Positions 55,356 to 60,000 of a stretch of DNA of 60,000 nucleotides are shown one piece after another (positions within the stretch are counted from its first letter, which is position 1; each line of letters starts with the position of its first letter). The notes beneath the pieces are model-generated. The model searched no databases, was not told where the DNA came from, and saw nothing but the letters and a program-made list of their open reading frames with translations. The translations under genes and the position numbers were made by a program. The DNA is from Takakia lepidozioides (taxonomy: Eukaryota; Streptophyta; Takakiopsida; Takakiales; Takakiaceae). Location: contig CM060731.1 of NCBI GenBank assembly GCA_030704615.1, positions 67,190,756 to 67,250,755 of the forward strand, given 5' to 3'.

Positions 55356-56290
55356 ACCTAGCAGTAAATAGGATTTTTGACATTGCTTGTGATAGCTCCA
55401 ATCAGTTAGTTGGTGGTTAGTCAGTAGGAGATTATTTAGTTGGTGATCAGTTTACGAGTGCTTTACAGTAAATCGTCAGAAGTACCACAGTCCGTCACAG
55501 ATGAACCTCGACTGGTCACCCGACACTATTTCCTTGAAGATTTCATAGAAAACGTCACTCTCTCCATCAACGTACTCGCCACCTTCCCAATTGGATACTT
55601 TCAGCATCTTACTCCAGGGTCAGTTACTTGGACATTATGTTTTGAAGAGCATACGAGTAATTCATCATCTTCGCGATTCACTGAAAGTCTGCAAGACCAC
55701 CAATTCTTCGAGAAGTACAGCTGAACTTCGGTCGCACAAGACATTGTTGGTTGGCGTAATATTGAAGGATATTTTTTGTGAGGTCATCACCATATCAACG
55801 ATTCTCGAGACAACATTTCAGGGACTTCTTCCATCTTCTGCTAACAAAACCTTCGGAACAACGGAAGAATACAGATTTGAAAATGGTCCCTCCAACCTTG
55901 TCAAAATATCGTGATTTTGGGAAATGATTTTCCTCAAAATATTTTCATCATAAGTACGTCGGCTGACATCGTCTTGTGTTAACGGAGTTCAGTCCTCATT
56001 CTAGAAGTTGATACTCTCATTGACATGGTTTACGTTACTTGTATTGGTCCATGCCGCATGGGACGAGACTTACTCAAATTGACGTGGTTCTGAAATAAAA
56101 CCTGGTTGTTTATCATCAATGTCTCCCTATTGTCTTTCATTTCATTTCATGGTATTGTGTCATTGTGCCATGTTTTGCTTACATATTTGATTGATTTGTC
56201 TTGTACATCACATAGTATCAGCCTTCACAAGCTCAGTCGCGGTCCAATCATCCATCAAGCCGCGGATCATGAAGTGAGTTATCACCCGAC
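55356..56290. other. Unassigned stretch
   Basis: ORFs of up to about 107 codons (55440-55724, 55591-55914, +) overlap in different frames and contain no recognised domain. No repeat seen. Confidence 0.3.
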
Positions 56291-56295
56291 ACCCG

Positions 56296-56526
56296 TTTTT
56301 TTAATTTATTTTTTAATGTAATGGAAACACCTGGGAGCGACAGCTCACAAATCAGGCCCCCTTAATAGTATAACCTCTTTCACAGTAACCCCGCCATGTG
56401 ACGTTGGAATGGGACACCACCCATGAACATACCACACTCGTCGGTAACAAGATTTGACCCCATAATCATCTGGGTGGCACTCAGTGCACTTCACCAACTG
56501 AGCTACTGACTGTTGGTATCTCATTC
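56296..56526 (-). mobile_element. tRNA-derived SINE
   Basis: Minus-strand head with an A box TAGCTCAGTTGG (56505-56494) and a B-box-like GGGGTCAAATCTTG (56461-56448) at the spacing of a tRNA promoter. It is followed by an unrelated body and an A-rich tail (complement of TTTTTTTAATTTATTTTTTAAT at ~56299, partial). No good anticodon stem or acceptor stem closes, so a SINE rather than a working tRNA gene. Confidence 0.7.
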
Positions 56527-56832
56527 AACTCTTATCAAACGTCGAGTGAAACAGTGGAACTTGCTTTATGAGCCAAATAGAAACTGTTTTTTCTCCTAAA
56601 GTTTATACATAATGTTTCTTTATTGCTCATATTATATGTTAATAGACAAATAATTATTTATATATTTATATTTATATTTAAAATGATCCATTTAAATTCA
56701 TTTAAATGATTTAAAAATACATATTCAGATATTTCTCCTTATTTCTGGACCAAACTTTAGTCCAGATTTACTTAAAATTGTGTTCTTAGTAGGATTTGGC
56801 GTTTGTTGTGATTTGTTGCTGGGGCCTGTTTG

Positions 56833-56833
<1 letters not shown>

Positions 56834-56866
<33 letters not shown>
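56834..56866. repeat. (TA)n microsatellite
   Basis: Sixteen uninterrupted TA dinucleotides. Confidence 0.97.
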
Positions 56867-56868
<2 letters not shown>

Positions 56869-56917
56869 TCCTGATATATTCCCGTCTGCTCCTAAACAAG
56901 TACAGTCTGCCCTGGAT

Positions 56918-58062
56918 TTTTTTTTTAAATAATTTTAACAGGGGAGAGAGGCCCTGAGAACTTTACTGATAATTTAAAAGAGGACAAGCAAGGAAAAAAT
57001 AACCTTGCAGGGGAAGCCATAAAGACCAACAGAAGAGACACCGCTCAGTAACCAAAGTTCAGGGGAAGGTCCTGCAGAAAACTAAGTGAGGAGGGTCGAT
57101 CACACTTTTAGACTACGCTCAGGGCTATGCTCAAAAGCAAGATGGATCTTTACTCTAGCCCTTCTAAAGCTGCGCTTATGGCGCCAATTCATCTCCGGCT
57201 CCTCGCCATCCAAAGTAGATTGCTTTCCACTAAGAGAGCTCGTAGCATGCAGGGAGGGCGTTGTTCTACACAACTCGAAGTTCTGCTGGTCTGGTGCAGA
57301 AGACGCTTGCTTTTCTCCAAGTTGAGTCGAAGTAAGCAAGTTGTTGTTGTCACCTGTCCATCTGCAAAAAGCTGCACATAGGACCCCCCAAGCTTTCCGA
57401 GCTTCTAGGCTGTAAGTCTGAATGAGCTCTAAACAGAATTGCCCTAGCAACAGGCTTAACATCATCATAAAGAGAAGAGCACCTGGCTTTCCAAATGTGC
57501 CAAAGCACATGCGCACGTAAGGCAGCCCATACAGGGCAATCGGACCAAAGGGCATTGTTTTCATAGTTGAGGAGAATTAGAGAGGGTTGACGAGGGGAGG
57601 TGATCCTCTAGGGAGCATAAAACAAAGCCACTCTATCCCAAATGAGAGCAACAACAGGGCAGGAGACAAACAAATGCTCTATTGTCTCTTTGGTAAGCAC
57701 CGAGCAGAATTGACAAAAAGAAAGCGAGTCAGAGGAGAGGTGGTTGAGAGGGAGGGCTCTGTTGATCAATCTCCAAAAAAACGCACTAATCCTTGCAGCC
57801 CGATCTTTACGCCATATGTCTTTCCAAAAATCAGGCTTGTCCACCAGATGCCTCCACTTGTGTAATCTGTAGAGCTCTGGGGGTGAAGCAAGGTGTATCC
57901 GAGCTTGACTGTGTAGGCAAAGAAATGGTCATGCTTTTTAGACATCCAGGACCACTCGCCTGGATCAAACTGCAGCAAACGTATCGGGGCCTTTAGGAAC
58001 CAACGAAATAATGAGCGATATTCACCGGGAGAAGAGGGTCGATCTGACCAGAACTCAAGCAA
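56918..58062 (-). mobile_element. 5'-truncated LINE (L1-like), 3' end
   Basis: On the minus strand the ORF at 57844-57608 reads DFWKDIWRKDRAARISAFFW, then RLINRALPLNHL, CQFCSVLTKETIEHLFVSCP and WDRVALFY, the zinc-binding domain that follows L1-type reverse transcriptase. Upstream (58062-57766) is more of the same protein in another frame. The region continues to about 57100 and ends at an A-run (T-run on + at 56918-56930). Several frameshifts. A different LINE family from those in the MAP3K and B3 genes. Confidence 0.8.
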
Positions 58063-59470
58063 AACACTCTAATGGCAAACAACTCTGTCTCGGGTAGTTC
58101 TGTCATGCAGGGAGGGTACCCTGGATAAATGTTAACAGTTGGGAGTAGAAAAAAAAATAACATTTAGACAAGGTTAATACATTAACAGTTTATGAAGGGG
58201 TTAGTTGTAACACATTAACATTTACAGAATGTAACATTTAACAAATGTAAATTATGAAAGCAACACTTATGGAATAAAGTGTAACATATCCTATTCTCTC
58301 TTTGTTTGTGAGTTGTCTTTCATCTTTATTAATCACCTAATATCTAACTTATTAGTGCAACACATCTATCTAACCATATGTGGGTGGGCCTACCTATCAA
58401 AAACCAAAAAGAAAACTGCATAGGTATTTCAAGAATATTTTAACTACACTCACTAAAAGACCAATCGATACCATCTACTTGCAAAATAGCTAACGCAGGT
58501 ACAACTACCACATAACTTATGTGATCTTGTCTATCGAAAACATCCTGCATGTCAAGTCTCAAAATGCTGAACATACAGTCGTTGTATCTCAGAAATAACC
58601 TCCATATCAAGTCTCCAAGTTGTATATACCGTAGAGGACCCCTGCCGGAGTCATTAAATACATGCAAGTCGCCAGGTTCGGCAGGCTTACTGACAATGTT
58701 AATTTTTTCGTTGAGGCTTCATCCAATTTTTCAAGAATTCGGCACTCACGGGTACTTCTCATTGAATTAGGTGGGCCATGTCAAGATTCACGTAGAGTTG
58801 ACATTCCCTGTCGGAGGTCATAGTTATGGTTAGCCATAACTCTCTAGCTAGCCATAGTCATGGTTAGTGGTAAACATGTTTAATAAGTCTTAACCTTTGT
58901 ATTTTGTTTTTCCTTTCAAACTTGACGTTTTCACTACCATATTGGCACCTTTTGTTTTCAAAGTTCATCTTTTTAAATGAAGATTATTTCCATATTTCGT
59001 CTACTCCTAGGGCAGAATTTTAAAATATTCGTTCTCTTTTAAAGTGAATTAATTAATGTCGGAATAGAGCGACCTCTAGAGTACACTTGCTTCATCTATT
59101 CACTTTAGTATTACCTCCCACTTACTTTCTGGTCTTTTGATTGGTTATGATTTAAGATGGAATCTTATCATAATCTAGTTGGAACTTATACTACTTTCTC
59201 CTCTTAGGTGAAGCCTTTATGGTACACTTAACATTTATGGAGGGAAAATTAACAAAGAGGGGAGTAAACAATTGTTAACAAATAACACTTAACATTTGCT
59301 AGTATCATAAGTAGGGGAGTAAAACTTTCTTAACATTTATGGTAGTTTAACGTTTATAGAGGTAACATTTATCTAGGGTAGATTGTATAACCTCTGGTGA
59401 TGTGTTGAAGGGTAGTCTCGTGACGCTTAGATGCCAGCGTGCAAGGAATTTGCTTATTAGGTGGAAACAG
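58063..59470. other. AT-rich intergenic DNA with TAACATTTA motifs
   Basis: No supported gene. TTAACATTTATGG/AACATTTA motifs recur at 58130-58270 and 59225-59370 in the same orientation, and GTTAGCCATAACT/GCTAGCCATAGTCATGGTTA forms a short imperfect inverted repeat near 58830-58870. May be remains of one old element. Confidence 0.4.
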
Positions 59471-59920
59471 CAGTAGAATACTACACTATACAAAGTCAAG
59501 CAAACTCACTATAATTGATTCACAGTCAAACCATGTACTAAATATCATGGAACATAGTCAATATGTTCCACTTCAGTTAAACCACTTTACTACACATCAT
59601 GCATCCATGTTAATGCCCTTAAGCCACTCACTACACGTCATGCATCCACGTCATAATGCAGTTAAACCACTTTATTATACTTCATAGCCACGTCATACTC
59701 TAGTTAAATCACTTTACTACATGTCATCCCTTATGTTTTACTGTCGTATTTCACTGTCAGAACCTGGCACCTAGATTCGACTGAAACGACTCGACCGCTT
59801 GACTGAAATGACTCGACCTTTGTCACTCAAGATTGACTCTGAAGGGTGAGGAGTAAAAATGTCAGAAACGACTAAAAAATGAGTCAAATACGGAGTAAAA
59901 AAACACACTTTCTATTGTAG
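59471..59920 (+). repeat. ~450-bp dispersed repeat, copy 2
   Basis: Direct-orientation partner of 42558-42982 (see there). It starts CAGTAGAATACTACACTATA and ends TTCTATTGTAG, followed by a CT-rich microsatellite. Differences from copy 1 are scattered substitutions and short indels, including an extra GACTGAAACGACTCGACC duplication around 59780-59815. Confidence 0.9.
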
Positions 59921-60000
59921 TACTCTCTCTCTCCCTCTCTCTAATTAGTGCCTCATGCAGCTGTGCTGCAAAGCATTTCTGCATGAAAAAAGAAAGAATG

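Noticed and set aside
56430-56521. A tRNA gene on the minus strand
   Set aside because: A and B boxes are present but no acceptor stem or clear anticodon loop closes, and an A-rich tail follows a unique body; a SINE fits better.
57100-57564. 154-codon ORF on the minus strand as an independent gene
   Set aside because: It overlaps the truncated LINE and a competing frame gives more LINE-like sequence.

Overview
The window is nuclear DNA of a green plant, most likely a land plant. It holds the C-terminal part of a MAP3K-epsilon protein kinase gene and REM-type B3-domain transcription factor genes, both with spliceosomal GT-AG introns and long introns full of mobile DNA. It also holds plant-type Ty3/Gypsy elements, LINEs, a tRNA-derived SINE, MITEs and a GCM/WRKY-finger MULE-like transposase. 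The species cannot be fixed from sequence alone; a seed-free plant is my guess.

Layout. 1-11 kb: 3' part of the MAP3K-epsilon gene on +, kinase domain outside the window; its introns carry LINE 3' ends, an hAT-like MITE and an unusual hairpin that copies one exon's splice acceptor. 11.7-19 kb: a + strand gene with three B3 domains, preceded by a 3-unit tandem repeat, facing a - strand B3 gene tail to tail. 19.7-22.1 kb: MITEs and a palindromic minisatellite. 22.8-24 kb: an intact-looking - strand FCP1-like (HAD) gene. 26-29.9 kb: a broken GCM-finger MULE-like element. 29.8-42.2 kb: a large broken Gypsy element on - with accessory sense and antisense ORFs and a second Gypsy fragment nested in its 5' LTR.

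42.5-54.8 kb is the strangest part. It opens with a ~430 bp repeat that recurs in direct orientation at 59.5 kb. Three ~680 bp tandem units follow, each with two copies of a GC-rich palindrome (ideal core CACGCGCGATCGCGCGTG). The same palindrome then recurs singly between and inside the genes up to 54.74 kb and was not seen elsewhere in the window. The genes here include an ORF with seven RNA polymerase II CTD-like heptads (45.78-45.94 kb), a multi-exon gene ending in a divergent FCP1-like domain (47.2-51.0 kb), and a second FCP1-like gene (51.2-53.6 kb) that is a paralogue of the 23 kb gene. FCP1 is the classical CTD phosphatase family, so heptads beside FCP1-like domains that have lost catalytic aspartates make this the best candidate for an undescribed system.

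54.8-60 kb: an inverted duplication of a coding fragment, a SINE, a 5'-truncated LINE and AT-rich DNA. Twelve in-frame stop codons interrupt otherwise open repeat or element ORFs, and each could come from one C-to-T or G-to-A transition in a Gln, Arg or Trp codon. This fits decay of methylated DNA. The host MAP3K and B3 genes show no such stops in the exons I could join.
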